DNA of 29,334 nt, taken from positions 1 through 29,334 of the forward strand of contig CAXNAA020000083.1 in NCBI GenBank assembly GCA_964200075.2, in the 5' to 3' direction. Below are positions 28,689-29,334 of the stretch, one piece after another (the stretch's first letter is position 1; every line of letters begins with the position of its first letter). Position numbers and translations under genes: made by a program. The notes below the pieces were generated by a model. It ran no database searches, was not told where the DNA came from, and was given only the letters and a program-made list of their open reading frames with translations. The stretch comes from Sphacelaria rigidula. Lineage: Eukaryota; Phaeophyceae; Sphacelariales.

Positions 28689-29051
28689 CTGAATACTGTG
28701 GGGAAACCCAACCGCGCAAATCGGCAAAACTCATCTCTCTTCCCAGCCATCAATCACACGAGCGCAACATACCCACACATCCTATAATTGCGTCAAACAC
28801 CATAATCTTACATGGACACACAAAGTACCATAATCGTGGTTGTTGCTACACACCACAAGCGACCGTGCCTACACCAGGAATTATCATGTGTCATATGAGA
28901 GATATTCTCATTTTTCGCCCAATTTAACCGTCGCAAACAGTACCTGCACTTATTGACCGTTTATACGCGATCCTCAACCGAGGTACAAACATACTCCAGG
29001 CAAATCCAATCAACCATGTATATCATACTTGAGTGTGAGTATATCCGATTA
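28481..29051 (-). repeat. LTR (5' copy on the minus strand)
   Basis: It is 571 bp long. It differs from the partner mainly by an expanded (ACA)n tract at about 28650-28688 and scattered substitutions. Confidence 0.85.
28650..28688 (+). repeat. (ACA)n microsatellite inside the LTR
   Basis: About a dozen ACA units occur here, against four in the other LTR copy. This is replication slippage after insertion and explains most of the LTR length difference. Confidence 0.9.
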
Positions 29052-29187
29052 TGTTGCGCCATGGCGTTTGATACCAGATGGAGATGTGGAGCTAGTACGA
29101 CGCTTAGGCATTATTGAACAGACAGACCCAACAGTGTACCGAAGATGCTCAAACACCTGCGTGTTGGTTTAATAATATATGGTTGAT
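29052..29187 (+). pseudogene. Possible continuation of the interrupted retroelement
   Basis: Immediately after the LTR an open stretch of about 44 codons reads VAPWRLIPDGDVELVRRLG and onward to a TAA near 29169. If the LTR element inserted into the gag-protease gene, the rest of that gene should resume here. The stretch is plausible as polyprotein sequence but too short to assign, and its frame relation to the upstream part cannot be fixed without a clean target-site duplication. Confidence 0.25.
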
Positions 29188-29334
29188 TAGGAATGATCAA
29201 AATCGGTAACGAGGGTAGACAGCGAATGTGTCCGAATGTGTCTACCAGGTGTCTACCTCTACCGTAACAAAAGTGCTCATTTTGACGACTGTGATTGGTC
29301 AGAATGGTCATCCCGTGCCTTTCGGGCCTCGTGC

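Larger units (their letters stand above)
25350..29051 (-). mobile_element. Non-autonomous LTR retroelement, nested
   Basis: Two direct repeats, 25350-25884 and 28481-29051, flank a 2,596-bp interior. Each begins TAATTG and ends CGATTA on the + strand, an imperfect inverted end TAATYG rather than the usual TG...CA. A purine tract (GAGAGTAGGGGGG on the minus strand) lies one base from 25884, as a polypurine tract beside a 3' LTR should; so I read the element on the minus strand with its 5' LTR at 28481-29051. TGGTATCA on the minus strand near 28432-28439 resembles the start of an initiator-Met-tRNA primer-binding site, but lies about 40 bp inside the LTR edge. No reverse transcriptase, integrase or protease is seen. 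Flanks TACTG and TGTTG are not a perfect 5-bp target duplication. Confidence 0.75.

Overview
This is a eukaryotic nuclear window from an intron-rich genome full of mobile-element debris. The one clearly intact gene is on the + strand. Its C-terminal transmembrane region, and the style of the transposase and retroelement remnants, recall multicopy families I associate with brown algae such as Ectocarpus and with other stramenopiles. A short (GGGTTA)n tract fits but does not prove this. I infer a stramenopile, probably a brown alga; no marker gene confirms it.

Layout. Positions 1-4,900 hold a nested foldback element (876-1397) and a decayed minus-strand DDE-transposase-like gene (about 1977-4016). 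Positions 4,840-11,900 hold a 41-bp hairpin satellite, three long-inverted-repeat MITE-like elements (6090-6402, 8982-9422, 10450-10801) and a 97-bp tandem duplication, with no convincing gene.

Positions 11,950-22,877 are a six-exon gene. All splice phases agree and the joined reading frame is 1308 codons plus a stop. It encodes about 18 chlamydial-Pmp-like GGA/FxxN beta-helix repeats, a Cys-rich EGF/ephrin-receptor-like segment and a C-terminal region with about seven or eight membrane spans. Intron 4 uses a GC-AG pair, and exon 5 is only 55 nt. Intron 2 (3.6 kb) carries an unusual array of ATATTG / CAATATATATTG motifs with alternating spacing of about 17 and 25 bp, a period of about 42 bp.

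Positions 23,677-25,349 are a decayed gag-protease region of an LTR retrotransposon, with a CCHC knuckle and a DSG active site. It is cut off exactly where another LTR element begins. That second element (25350-29051, read on the minus strand) has LTRs of 535 and 571 bp, a purine tract beside the inferred 3' LTR, one acidic ORF, and no recognisable reverse transcriptase or integrase. It looks like a non-autonomous element inserted into the older retroelement.

The genes do not form a pathway: one probable cell-surface membrane protein gene sits among transposon remnants.
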